From assembly GCF_014635085.1 (NCBI RefSeq), contig NZ_BMCH01000004.1:1-64000 (forward strand): DNA of 64,000 bases. Direction: 5' to 3'. Source of the stretch: Asaia siamensis (GTDB lineage Bacteria; Pseudomonadota; Alphaproteobacteria; Acetobacterales; Acetobacteraceae). The position numbers and the translations under genes are program-made. The stretch's first letter is position 1, and every line of letters begins with the position of its first letter. Below, one piece after another: positions 7,116 through 16,226 of this stretch. The notes under the pieces are model-generated. The model searched no databases and was not told where the DNA came from. It worked only from the letters and a program-made list of their open reading frames with translations.

Positions 7116-8585
7116 ATGAAACGGGATCAATCCAGGGTCTATACTTCTCTGAGCGTAGGTCTGGTCGTTCTTCTCAAAAGCACGACTGCGCTTGCCCAAA
7201 CCTATGATGGTAAAGGCTCTCCCGAATTCGTTCCGCACACATTGCAGGAAGCCCTGGCGACAGCTTATCTCACGAATCCGACGCTTCAGCAGGAACGTGC
7301 CAAGCTGCGCGCTGCCGATGAATCCGTCCCCACCGCTCTGGCCGGATGGCGCCCGAAGATTTCCGGTCAGGCAGCCCTGACTTACTATCAGGGACTCAAC
7401 GCGTATGGTGCGCAGGGGCCGCAACCCGGGTCGAGTTTCGGTACTCCAGCCTATAATCGCAGTTACGAAACGCCGGGTTACCAGGGTGGGGTCTCCATCA
7501 CGGAGAATATCTACCAGGGTGGCAAGACGACCGCGCAGACCCATCAGGCAGTCAACACGGTCATGGCTGAGCGGGCGCAACTGATCGAAACCGAGCAAGA
7601 GGTCTTCACTGACGTCGTATCGTCCTATCTGGGCGTAGTACGCGGCGAGCAGCTTTTGCAGATCAATATCAACAACGAACACGTGCTCGAAGAGCAGCTG
7701 AAAGCGACGCAGGATCGTTTCCAGCAGGGTGAAATCACGAGAACGGACGTCGCTCAGGCGCAGGCAGCCCTTGCGACCGCCAAGGCCACGCGCCAGCAGG
7801 CTGAGGGCACTCTGCGCGCAGCTCAGGCAACCTATTTGCAGGTCGTGGGGGTGCCGCCGGCGCCCAATCTCGTGGCGCCGCAGCCACTTGCCCTCCCGGT
7901 TAAGGCAGAGCGCGATGCCGTAGCGGAAGCGACGCGGAATAATCCGACGATCATCAATGCCCTGTTCACTGAGGCCGCCCAGAAGGATAATTTCTCCGTT
8001 CAGATGGCGGCCATCCTGCCAAAGATTTCTGCGCAGCTCGGTTACTCCTACGTCAAGAACCAGGGCTATGGACGCATGGTGACCGACAACAAGTTCGGCA
8101 CCATCAATTTCGATGTGCCGATCTATCAGGGTGGTTCGGAATATGCGGCGGTGCGTGAGGCGCGCCAGCAATATCTGGCGGCTCGTAGGGCGGTGGATAT
8201 TGCGCGTCGCAAAGCAGCGCAGGCCGCTTCAGCCAACTGGCAGCAGCTTCACTCCTATACTGATTCGATTTCCAGCAACCGTGCGGCTATCGCGGCCAAC
8301 GTGGTGGCTCTTGATGGCGTTGAGCGTCAGGCAATCGTCGGTACAAGCTCGACCCTCGAGGTATTGCAGCAGCAGCAGACGCTGCTCTCTGCACAGACGG
8401 CGCTCGTGCAGAATCTGAGCGGGCTCGTGCAGTCTTCCTATGCGGTGGCTTTCGCCATGGGGCGGCTGACTGCGGCCGACCTCAAGCTCAACGTGCCGAT
8501 CTATGACGAGAAGGCCTATTATAACGCGGTCAAGGATCGGCTGTGGGGTATCAACGATTATGCGGTCGGTCAGCCCGGTCGCTGA
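7116..8585 (+). CDS. tolC: TolC-family outer membrane efflux protein
   Basis: This 489-residue protein is the trimeric outer membrane channel of type I secretion or RND-type efflux. The ATG at 7116 is preceded by AAAGGG at 7 nt; an upstream in-frame ATG at 7086 lacks such a site. The signal peptide is cleaved after TTALA (about residue 27). Two outer-membrane efflux repeats with long alpha-helical hairpins are evident from Gln/Ala-rich heptad-like stretches (TQDRFQQGEITRTDVAQAQA and, in the second half, REARQQYLAARRAVDIARRK). TLQEALATAYLTNPTLQ at the mature N-terminus is typical of the TolC class used in secretion. No membrane fusion or inner membrane component is adjacent, so it is probably a shared channel. 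Confidence 0.9.
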   Translation: MKRDQSRVYTSLSVGLVVLLKSTTALAQTYDGKGSPEFVPHTLQEALATAYLTNPTLQQERAKLRAADESVPTALAGWRPKISGQAALTYYQGLNAYGAQGPQPGSSFGTPAYNRSYETPGYQGGVSITENIYQGGKTTAQTHQAVNTVMAERAQLIETEQEVFTDVVSSYLGVVRGEQLLQININNEHVLEEQLKATQDRFQQGEITRTDVAQAQAALATAKATRQQAEGTLRAAQATYLQVVGVPPAPNLVAPQPLALPVKAERDAVAEATRNNPTIINALFTEAAQKDNFSVQMAAILPKISAQLGYSYVKNQGYGRMVTDNKFGTINFDVPIYQGGSEYAAVREARQQYLAARRAVDIARRKAAQAASANWQQLHSYTDSISSNRAAIAANVVALDGVERQAIVGTSSTLEVLQQQQTLLSAQTALVQNLSGLVQSSYAVAFAMGRLTAADLKLNVPIYDEKAYYNAVKDRLWGINDYAVGQPGR

Positions 8586-8917
8586 TCATCATGTGACTGG
8601 GCGGGCGATCAGCTCGCCTGTTCATCTGGCCCCATATCCGGGGGGGGCGGTCATGCGACGTCATGGGTGCCGTTTCGACTTGGTGTATCGCGGACATTTC
8701 CGGCTGACTTGCCGGGTGCCGTTCTGGCTTGAAACTTTCAGCTCATCTGGTCATACGCTTCGTGCATGAAACAGGGCGCCCCTTGTTGCGACTGACCATG
8801 TCTGACGAGCCTGTTTGGCTTGTCGAATGGTCTTTGCGAGTTCGGGGCGCAACGCCCGCAAAGTGATCCCTGCATGGCTTGCAAGCCGGGCAGGGCCAGA
8901 CAGGTGACAGGAAGACA
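8586..8917. other. 332-bp tolC-valS spacer with hairpins
   Basis: No supported gene. An inverted repeat GCTGATC/GATCAGC spans the tolC stop (8581-8613). A stable imperfect hairpin (CTTTGCG/CGCAAAG with an inner GGGCG/CGCCC) lies at 8832-8863, 55 nt before valS, and could act in its leader. An 8-G tract is at 8640-8647. A very long antisense ORF on the minus strand begins in valS and reaches into this spacer; it is a shadow. Confidence 0.4.
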
Positions 8918-11605
8918 ATGCTCGAAAAGACCTTTGACCCGGCGGCATGCGAAGCCCGCCTCTACGCCCAGTGGGAGAAATCGGGTCTTTTCGCCGCGCA
9001 TCCCGAGGCACCGGGCGACGCCTATTCGATCATGTTTCCGCCACCGAATGTCACAGGCACGCTGCATTTCGGTCATGCGCTCGATTTCGTGCTGCAGGAT
9101 ATCCTGATCCGCTGGAAGCGCCTCGAAGGCGCGAATGTGCTGTGGCAGCCCGGTACGGATCATGCCGGTATCGCTACCCAGATGGTTGTGGAGCGCGTGC
9201 TCGACAAGGAAGGTCTCAGCCGCAAGGAAATGGGGCGCGAGAAATTTCTCGAGCGTGTCTGGGCCTGGAAAGAACAGTCTGGCGGTCAGATCATCCAGCA
9301 GCTGCGCACGTTGGGGGCCTCGGCCGATTGGGACCGTGAGCGCTTCACGATGGATGAGGGGCTGTCGCGCGCCGTGCGTGACGTGTTCGTCACGCTGCAT
9401 CAGCAGGGGCTGATTTATCGTGCCAAGCGCCTCGTCAACTGGGACCCGGCTTTCCGCTCGGCCATCTCCGATCTCGAGGTCGAAAACCGCGAGACCAAGG
9501 GGTCCATGTGGTATCTGCGCTATCCGGTCGAGGGCGGCGGTACGATCGTTGTCGGTACGACGCGCCCTGAAACCATGCTGGGCGACACGGCTGTGGCCGT
9601 ACACCCGGAAGATGAGCGCTATACGGCATTGATCGGCAAGTTTGTCGTCCTGCCGCTCACCGGGCGTCGCATCCCTATCGTGGCCGACACCTATTCCGAT
9701 CCGGAAAAAGGCAGCGGTGCCGTCAAGATCACCCCCGGTCATGATTTCAACGATTTCGAAGTCGGCAAACGGCACGATTTGCCGATGCCGAGCATTCTCG
9801 ATGAGGCAGCTGCGATCTGGCTGGATGAGATCGCCCATGAACTGCGTGAGGTCGACGGACTCTCGTCGATCGATTTCGTGCGTTCGCTCGAGGGTGTCGA
9901 TCGTCTGGAGGCTCGCAAGCGCATCGTCGAGGAACTCGAGCGTCTCGAGCATATCGAGAAGATTGAGCCCCACACCCTGCAGGTTCCCTATGCCGAGCGC
10001 GGCGGTGCCATTGTCGAACCACGCCTGACCGAGCAGTGGTATTGCGATGCCGCCACGCTGGCCCAGCCTGCCATCAAGGCGGTTGAAGACGGCCGTATCC
10101 GTTTCGAGCCGCAGCAATGGGAAAATACCTATTTCGCCTGGATGCGCGACATCCAGCCCTGGTGCATCAGCCGTCAGCTCTGGTGGGGTCATCGAATTCC
10201 GGCGTGGTACGGCCCCGAGGGCAGCGTCTTCGTCGCCCGCAGCGAGGAAGAAGCCCTCGAGCAGGCGCGCGCCCAATATGGCGATGATGTCAGCCTGACG
10301 CGTGATGAGGATGTGCTGGACACCTGGTTCAGCTCTGCGCTCTGGCCGTTCACGACGCTTGGCTGGCCCGACAAGACGCCAGAACTGGCACGCTACTATC
10401 CGACCAGCACCCTTGTGACCGGGTTCGACATCATCTTCTTCTGGGTTGCCCGGATGATGATGATGGGCCTCCATTTCATGGATGACGTGCCTTTCCGCAC
10501 GGTTCTGATCCATGGTCTGGTGCGTGACGAGCGCGGCCAGAAAATGTCCAAGAGCAAGGGCAATGGTCTCGACCCGCTTGAGCTGGTTGCGGAATTTGGA
10601 GCGGATGCCACCCGTATGGCGATCTGTGCCCTGACCGGGCCGGGGCGCGATATCAAGTTCGGTCGCAAGCGCGTCGAGGATTATCGCACCTTCATCACCA
10701 AGATCTGGAATGCTGCGCGCTTCTGCGAGATGAATGGTGTCAAACCGGTCGCAGGCTTTGACCCGTCTCAGGTCAAGAGTGTGCTTGGCCGGTGGATTCT
10801 CGACGAGACCGCAAAAGCCGTAACGGCCGCAAAGGCGGCGCTCGATGCCTATCGTTTCGACGAGCTGGCCGGTGCCTGCTACCGCTTCGTCTGGAATGTA
10901 TTCTGCGACTGGTTCCTCGAACTGGCAAAGCCTGCCTTTGCTGCAGAGAACACGCCCGAGCAGGATGAAATCCGCGCTGTTGCGGCTCATGTGCTGGGCA
11001 CGATCCTGCAGATCATGCATCCGGTCATTCCCTTTGTGACTGAAGAGCTGTGGCAATCCTTCGGCTTTGGCGGCAGCGTGGCCCAATCGGCCTGGCCCGT
11101 TGCGCCGCAGCCTCGTGATGCGGCCGAGGCTTCAGCCGAGATGGACTGGGTCATTCGTCTGATCGGCGAAATCCGTACCATCCGCTCGGAAATGAATATC
11201 CCGCCTGCTCAGATGGTGCCCGTGCTTCTGCGCGATGCATCGCCCGCAACATTGGCGCGCGCCGAAAGCTGGTCTGCCGTGATCGGTCGTATGGCGCGCG
11301 TGGCCTCCGTCTCGGCCTTGTCGGGCGAGCCGCCAAAGACCGCTGCCCTGACCGTGATTGACGAAGCCACGCTCGTGCTGCCGCTCGAAGGGCTGATCGA
11401 TATCGCTGCTGAAATCCAGCGCCTCGAAAAGGAAATCGATCGTCTGGGCAAGGAGATCGACAAGGTTGAGCGCAAGCTCGGCAATGCCGATTTCGTGGCC
11501 CGCGCCAAACCGGAAGTGGTCGAAGAAAATCGCGACCGCCTGACCAGCTTCACCCATGACCGCGCCCGTTTGCAGGCGGCCCTGTCTCGTCTTTCTGCTG
11601 CCTGA
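8918..11605 (+). CDS. valS: Valyl-tRNA synthetase
   Basis: The 895-residue class I synthetase charges tRNA-Val in the cytoplasm. The HIGH motif is HFGH at 50-53 (after PPPNVTGTL) and KMSKS is at 542-546. The editing (CP1) domain carries TTRPETMLGDTAVAVHP. The C-terminal coiled coil LEKEIDRLGKEIDKVERKLGN, which clamps the tRNA, is present. ATG 8918 is preceded by AGGAAG and begins the protein right at the conserved FDP..EARLYAQWE segment; the upstream TTG is not needed. Length is normal for ValRS of this type. It stands alone and ends in a strong terminator. Confidence 0.98.
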   Translation: MLEKTFDPAACEARLYAQWEKSGLFAAHPEAPGDAYSIMFPPPNVTGTLHFGHALDFVLQDILIRWKRLEGANVLWQPGTDHAGIATQMVVERVLDKEGLSRKEMGREKFLERVWAWKEQSGGQIIQQLRTLGASADWDRERFTMDEGLSRAVRDVFVTLHQQGLIYRAKRLVNWDPAFRSAISDLEVENRETKGSMWYLRYPVEGGGTIVVGTTRPETMLGDTAVAVHPEDERYTALIGKFVVLPLTGRRIPIVADTYSDPEKGSGAVKITPGHDFNDFEVGKRHDLPMPSILDEAAAIWLDEIAHELREVDGLSSIDFVRSLEGVDRLEARKRIVEELERLEHIEKIEPHTLQVPYAERGGAIVEPRLTEQWYCDAATLAQPAIKAVEDGRIRFEPQQWENTYFAWMRDIQPWCISRQLWWGHRIPAWYGPEGSVFVARSEEEALEQARAQYGDDVSLTRDEDVLDTWFSSALWPFTTLGWPDKTPELARYYPTSTLVTGFDIIFFWVARMMMMGLHFMDDVPFRTVLIHGLVRDERGQKMSKSKGNGLDPLELVAEFGADATRMAICALTGPGRDIKFGRKRVEDYRTFITKIWNAARFCEMNGVKPVAGFDPSQVKSVLGRWILDETAKAVTAAKAALDAYRFDELAGACYRFVWNVFCDWFLELAKPAFAAENTPEQDEIRAVAAHVLGTILQIMHPVIPFVTEELWQSFGFGGSVAQSAWPVAPQPRDAAEASAEMDWVIRLIGEIRTIRSEMNIPPAQMVPVLLRDASPATLARAESWSAVIGRMARVASVSALSGEPPKTAALTVIDEATLVLPLEGLIDIAAEIQRLEKEIDRLGKEIDKVERKLGNADFVARAKPEVVEENRDRLTSFTHDRARLQAALSRLSAA

Positions 11606-11682
11606 GGGGAGACGCAGCATCCCTCCTTAGGCGGGTCATTTCCCGGTGTGGAAGATCAGCGTGAAACAGGATATCGTTAGAG

Positions 11683-11716
11683 AAAAGGGAGCCGTTGCAA
11701 CGGCTCCCTTTTTTTG
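11683..11716 (+). terminator. Rho-independent terminator of valS
   Basis: The self-complementary stem GGGAGCCGTTG/CAACGGCTCCC (11687-11708) is followed by seven T residues. An A-tract before the stem could also serve the other strand. Confidence 0.9.
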
Positions 11717-11809
11717 TCTGACGGCAAAGTTGCGAAACATTATCATCATCTCTAAATCGGCAGGGTCCCGCTTTATCTGACGTTCTCATGCTGTTGATTG
11801 GTCGAGCCC

Positions 11810-12616
11810 ATGGTGACCCGTATCCTGCGCCTGCTGCCCTCTTCACCAAAGCGTCGGCGCAGACGCCCTGAGCCAGCCCCGGAGCTGCCGGACATGATCA
11901 GGGAGATCAGGGAAAGGGCGCAGCAAGGCCATGTGGCCGAGCAGGTACGATGGGGGGATATCCTGCTCAAAAGCATCTATATGCCCCCCGATCCCGCGCG
12001 TGCACGCCAGTGGTATGAGATAGCCGCCTCCGCGGGCTATGCTCCGGCGCTGAACATGCTTGGCCGGTGCCATCATTTTGGCTGGGGCGGCGCGGTCGAT
12101 CATGCTGCTGCTGCCGAGGCATACGAAAAAGCCGCCAGGCTCGGCGATCTGTGGGGCAACTATAATCTTGCAATCATGGTCATGCGCGGTATCGGCATGA
12201 AGCCCGACCTGCCGCGCGCCCTCGCGCTTTTTCGCAGCGGTGCCGAACGCGGTCATGCGAAATCGATGAATCTGCTTGCGCGCTTTATCGAGGAAGGCTG
12301 GCATACACCGCGGGACCCGGCGCTGGCGCTTGACTGGTATCGGCGCTCGGCCGAGGGCGGCGATTATCGCGGTCAGCATAACTATGCGACAGCCCTTTGC
12401 GCCATGGGACGTGAGGAAGAAGCTTTCGACTGGTGGGACAAGGCCGTGGTCGACGCGACTTCTGACATTCTTTTGGCAATGCAGCGCCAGTTGCAGCCCT
12501 CGAAGTCATCCCGTCGCGATGCTCTGCTCGTTCAGGTGGCGCTTCGCCTCGGACAGTTCGGGGTGACGACGCCGAATCAAGAGCGTGCGAACGATCGACA
12601 TAAAACGAACACCTGA
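11810..12616 (+). CDS. Sel1-repeat (tetratricopeptide-like) protein
   Basis: This 268-residue protein consists of about four Sel1 repeats (for example PARARQWYEIAASAGYAPAL, AAAEAYEKAARLGDLWGNYN, PRALALFRSGAERGHAKSMN and ALDWYRRSAEGGDYRGQHN) after a basic N-terminal stretch KRRRRRPEP. Such repeats form alpha-solenoids that bind proteins; no enzyme domain is seen. There is no signal peptide, so it is probably cytoplasmic. Sel1 proteins of this kind often sit beside TonB-dependent iron receptors, as here. The ATG at 11810 fits better than the TTG at 11798. Confidence 0.8.
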   Translation: MVTRILRLLPSSPKRRRRRPEPAPELPDMIREIRERAQQGHVAEQVRWGDILLKSIYMPPDPARARQWYEIAASAGYAPALNMLGRCHHFGWGGAVDHAAAAEAYEKAARLGDLWGNYNLAIMVMRGIGMKPDLPRALALFRSGAERGHAKSMNLLARFIEEGWHTPRDPALALDWYRRSAEGGDYRGQHNYATALCAMGREEEAFDWWDKAVVDATSDILLAMQRQLQPSKSSRRDALLVQVALRLGQFGVTTPNQERANDRHKTNT

Positions 12617-12772
12617 CAACAGGCATCACGTGCAAGCCATTAAGACAGCCTTTGAGGCGCGTCACATGCGGCGTCGACGTCGCGAGTGACATGCAGTGTC
12701 GCATTCGAGCAACACAACGACATAAAGAGGCGTGATGCGATTGCGAGCCGGTTGCAGCACTTTGTCACGAAA

Positions 12773-12791
12773 GATAGGAATTATTCTCAAT
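12773..12791. promoter_or_regulatory. Fur-like iron box upstream of the TonB receptor
   Basis: GATAGGAATTATTCTCAAT, read on the other strand as ATTGAGAATAATTCCTATC, matches the GATAATGATAATCATTATC Fur consensus at about 11-12 of 19 positions and contains the TGAGAATAATT core. It lies 40-58 bp before the receptor start, a normal place for iron control. Inferred from sequence only. Confidence 0.5.
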
Positions 12792-12830
12792 TGCACAAAT
12801 TGATTCCTTTTTTTGCGTGGAGACTGCGTT

Positions 12831-15188
12831 TTGTCAGTGAAATGGGTTCGCCCTTCCCATCCTGTATCCCTGCTGGTCGGTATGACCCTTGCCTGCACGG
12901 CGGCTCACGCCCAATCGGCGCAAAGCGAAGATGGCAGCGTGCATCGCAAGAAAACCAGGGAGGAATCGCAGGAGGAGGCGAAGAAGAAACGCGCTGACAA
13001 GACCCGGGCTACGCAGCAGGACGGGGTGGATGAGCACCTCATCGTGCATGGCGCGGCGATGAACATCCTGCATGAGCCGATCGGTCTGGGCCGTATGCCC
13101 GATGACATCATGCACACGCCTCAGACCGTCAATGCGGTGCCGCAGATCCTGATGCAGCAGCAGAACGTCAAGTCACTCGATGAGGCGCTGCGCAACGTGC
13201 CGGGCATCACGGCATCGGTTGGTGAGGGCGAGGGGGGAATGGCAGGCGATCAGTTCCTGATCCGTGGCTTTGCCGCCCAGAACGATATCTATGAAAACGG
13301 CCTACGCGATTTCGGTGTCTATACGCGTGACAGCTTCGATTACGACCACATCTCGGTCATCAAGGGGCCGTCTTCTGAAGTATTCGGTAATGGCACGACG
13401 GGCGGCGCGATCAATATCGTGACCAAGGTGGCGCATCTTGGTGACACCTATAATGCACAGTTCTCAGGCGGATCGGGCGAATATTATCGCGGCACGCTCG
13501 ATGTGAACAAGCAGATAGGCGAATCCACCGCCGTGCGTATTACCGGTATGGGTAATGAAAACAATGTCGTCGGTCGCGACAACATCTACTCCCATCGCTG
13601 GGGGCTCGCGCCCTCCATTGGGTTTGGACTTGGCAAGAAGACCAGCTTCACGCTCGAATATTTCCACCAGTCAGACAACAGAATTCCCGATTATGGCGTG
13701 CCGATCGTCACCAAGCCCGGCAGCACAATCGGTCGCCCGGCGACGGAATACGGCCTCGATCGTCACAGCTGGTATGGCACCAATTACGATCAGGACGTGT
13801 CGAATGTGAACATGCTGACGGCACGGCTGAATTCTGAAATCAGCCAGCATCTCACGATTTCCGACGATTTGCGTGGCGGGCTTTATGACCGGTATTTCTC
13901 GGCCTCCCAGCCAGGGTGTGATGCCACCTGCCAGAAGCTCTTCTTTACCGATCCGTCTGCAGCGCAGATCAATCGGCGCGGCCATCTTGGCGGCCCCGAG
14001 CCCTATCAGCAGAATGACTGGTCGGTGCAGAACGTCTTTTCAGCCAGAGCGAATTTCAAGACCGGCTTTATTCGTCATCAGGTCATTGCTGGCTGGGATG
14101 TCGAGCATATCTACGATCGCCGCACCAATTACGCCTATAATTTCAATGGTGTGAACGGCACGCGCACCGATACGACGAGCATGATCAACCCGTCTCACAC
14201 GCAGCCGGGGCTGTTGCTCGGGAACCTGGGTCAATATCAATATGATCTGGTCAATCTGTCGGGCGGGGCAGGGCGCAAGCTCTACAAAACCGGTGATGCG
14301 ACTGATGTCGGGGCTTTCCTGTCCGAGCAGATGTGGCTTGCACCCTGGTTTTCCATTCGCGGTGGCTTCCGCTGGGATCACTGGAACAGCCATTATGCAG
14401 CAACCGAAGGAGCAACAGCAGCCGATACCCGCCTTTCGCAGCAGCAGAATACCATCAACCCGACCGTCAGCCTGATGTATACGCCCAGCGACAACACGAT
14501 GGTCTATTTCAACTGGGCGCGTTCGACTACGCCGCTCGGCCTTTATGTGACGAACAGCTCCGAGCCGCTCAAGACCTCGACCGAAGGCTTCAAGCCTGAG
14601 AAGGCCAGCCTTTACGAAATTGGCATCAAGCAGCAATTCCTGCACGGCCGACTGGGTGCGACTGCCTCGCTCTTCCGGCTGGAAAAGGGCAATGCACTCA
14701 TGACCGATCCGTCGACGGGCAGTGTTACCTCGTCGAGCGACACGCAGCGCAATCAGGGTGTCGAACTGAGTCTGTCAGGGCAGATCACGCGCAACTGGAG
14801 CCTGATCGGTACTTACGCCTATTATGATGCCACGACGACGGGATCACTGACGGCCGCCGATATCGGCAAGCGCATCCAGTACGCCCCAAAAAACACGGCG
14901 ACCATCTGGAGCACCTATACGATTGCCCCGGAGAAGCCCTGGAACCTGACTTTCGGCGGTGGTCTGACCTGGCGTGACTCCGTCTGGCTCGATGCCGCCA
15001 ACACGGCACGCGTGCCCCATACGACAGAATGGGATGCCGTGGTATCGCATATGGTTGGCCATCGCTGGCGTCTGGCGCTCAATGGCTACAATCTGGCGAA
15101 CCGTCTGAACTATTCCAATCTCTTCAGTGACCGTGCGACGCCATCGGTAGGCCGTACCTTCCTCGCGAGTATCGCTTTCACCTACTGA
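12831..15188 (+). CDS. TonB-dependent siderophore receptor (Fiu/catecholate type)
   Basis: The 785-residue outer membrane receptor imports ferric siderophores using TonB energy. The start is TTG 12831, 8 nt after TGGAG, giving a signal peptide ending AAHAQ. A Lys/Glu-rich linker precedes the plug domain (about 75-200), with TPQTVNAVPQ, LDEALRNVPGIT, FLIRGF and IKGPSSEVFGNGTTGGAINIVTK. The rest is a 22-strand barrel ending in the aromatic C-terminus FLASIAFTY. The TPQTVNAVP segment and plug resemble Fiu-type receptors. Regulation by iron is suggested by the box at 12773-12791. A bidirectional terminator separates it from the convergent DUF1868 gene. Confidence 0.92.
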   Translation: MSVKWVRPSHPVSLLVGMTLACTAAHAQSAQSEDGSVHRKKTREESQEEAKKKRADKTRATQQDGVDEHLIVHGAAMNILHEPIGLGRMPDDIMHTPQTVNAVPQILMQQQNVKSLDEALRNVPGITASVGEGEGGMAGDQFLIRGFAAQNDIYENGLRDFGVYTRDSFDYDHISVIKGPSSEVFGNGTTGGAINIVTKVAHLGDTYNAQFSGGSGEYYRGTLDVNKQIGESTAVRITGMGNENNVVGRDNIYSHRWGLAPSIGFGLGKKTSFTLEYFHQSDNRIPDYGVPIVTKPGSTIGRPATEYGLDRHSWYGTNYDQDVSNVNMLTARLNSEISQHLTISDDLRGGLYDRYFSASQPGCDATCQKLFFTDPSAAQINRRGHLGGPEPYQQNDWSVQNVFSARANFKTGFIRHQVIAGWDVEHIYDRRTNYAYNFNGVNGTRTDTTSMINPSHTQPGLLLGNLGQYQYDLVNLSGGAGRKLYKTGDATDVGAFLSEQMWLAPWFSIRGGFRWDHWNSHYAATEGATAADTRLSQQQNTINPTVSLMYTPSDNTMVYFNWARSTTPLGLYVTNSSEPLKTSTEGFKPEKASLYEIGIKQQFLHGRLGATASLFRLEKGNALMTDPSTGSVTSSSDTQRNQGVELSLSGQITRNWSLIGTYAYYDATTTGSLTAADIGKRIQYAPKNTATIWSTYTIAPEKPWNLTFGGGLTWRDSVWLDAANTARVPHTTEWDAVVSHMVGHRWRLALNGYNLANRLNYSNLFSDRATPSVGRTFLASIAFTY

Positions 15189-15221
15189 AGTCTTGCGGGC
15201 CAGATCCTGCTTCCAGAATGA

Positions 15222-15255
15222 CAGGCCGCCCGATAATTCATCGGGCGGCCTTTTC
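15222..15255. terminator. Bidirectional terminator between TonB receptor and DUF1868 gene
   Basis: AGGCCGCCCGAT (15223-15234) pairs with ATCGGGCGGCCT (15240-15251) and is followed by TTTT on the plus strand. It sits between two convergent genes. Confidence 0.8.
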
Positions 15256-15259
15256 TGTT

Positions 15260-16087
15260 TCAGGCCCGGCGCGCGAGGGTCAGAAGCGGCTTGAAGGCAA
15301 ACATCGTCTCGAAACTGCAAAAGACCGGTGGCGGAATGACGATGGTGCCGAGCTTGTCGGCGTTCTCACGGCGCCAGTTATGCACCTGACGACGCAGCAC
15401 GTCCTTCTGCGCCCGCGGGACATGGCGGATCTTGTAGCCATAGGTCGCATGGAACATGAATGTCATGAGGTTATCGGGATGAAAACCGATTGCCTCTGCG
15501 AGTTGTCGGCGCAGATCGTAAAGGGCGGTCGCCATGGCGGCATTGGCCGGTCTGAGCGGAACGCCCACGAGCGGCGCATGAAAACGGTCCGCGTCGATTT
15601 CCATTTCGATTGTCTCGGGAATATCGAAACGCCTTGAGGCAAGACGATCACGGAGGATCGACGCGGTGTCTGCGATGGGCAACGCTGTATTGATGCCAGA
15701 TGGCCAGTTTGCCTTCGCCTGCTGCTCCGGATCGACCCCACCGAGAATGGTCATGTGATAGCTCGATGGGGGCGTAGGGGTGATATACTCGCGCCATTCG
15801 CGCTCGATGAGGCTGTTCATGTCGAGCATGGCCTGCGCCAGTGGATCTGCCGCGTTGAAGGGGCAGATGATCGTGTTGCCCGGCCAAATCAGCGGTTGGC
15901 CCTTGGCGTCGAATTTCCCCTGACGGTCTCCGCCTTCCGGTTTGGTCCCAGCGTCGCAGGCGGGGGCTTCTTTTTCCAGTGTCGCAACGGCAGGGGCGGC
16001 ACCGCACGCCATCAATGCACCGAGGCCAAGCAGAATATCCCGACGACGTATCGAAGATCCGGCGGCAGAGGGAAAGACACGACGCAT
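15260..16087 (-). CDS. DUF1868 protein, 2H phosphoesterase-like, probably Tat-exported
   Basis: This 275-residue protein carries the DUF1868 hallmarks WPGNTIICPF and SSYHMTILGG, and later FMFHATYGYK. HMT (H111) and HAT are the two H-x-T/S motifs of the 2H phosphoesterase/RNA-ligase-like fold. The N-terminus has SIRRRDILLGLGALMACGAA, a twin-arginine signal with a possible lipobox (LMAC), so the enzyme would work outside the cytoplasm. The start at 16087 (GAGAG upstream) leaves a normal signal length; the open frame extends further upstream but includes no better site. The substrate is unknown. The retropepsin-like gene lies 139 bp upstream on the same strand. Confidence 0.75.
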   Translation of the reverse strand: MRRVFPSAAGSSIRRRDILLGLGALMACGAAPAVATLEKEAPACDAGTKPEGGDRQGKFDAKGQPLIWPGNTIICPFNAADPLAQAMLDMNSLIEREWREYITPTPPSSYHMTILGGVDPEQQAKANWPSGINTALPIADTASILRDRLASRRFDIPETIEMEIDADRFHAPLVGVPLRPANAAMATALYDLRRQLAEAIGFHPDNLMTFMFHATYGYKIRHVPRAQKDVLRRQVHNWRRENADKLGTIVIPPPVFCSFETMFAFKPLLTLARRA

Positions 16088-16226
16088 GAAGGCTCTCTCG
16101 AATCCCGGGAGGCCGACAAATGCCTCGCTCTGAAAGGATGCGGTTTCATGCCATGACAAAGCGCAATCGTGGGTGACATGTTTGCGACATCTGAAGCAAG
16201 ATCGTCACAAACAAGCGTCTAACAGC

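Noticed and set aside
7098-8171. 357-codon minus-strand ORF opposite tolC
   Set aside because: Shadow of tolC; no domain or ribosome-binding site.
8738-11086. 782-codon minus-strand ORF opposite valS
   Set aside because: It is the codon-shadow of valS in a GC-rich genome; the translation has no recognisable domain and many Asp/Gly/Arg runs typical of antisense frames.
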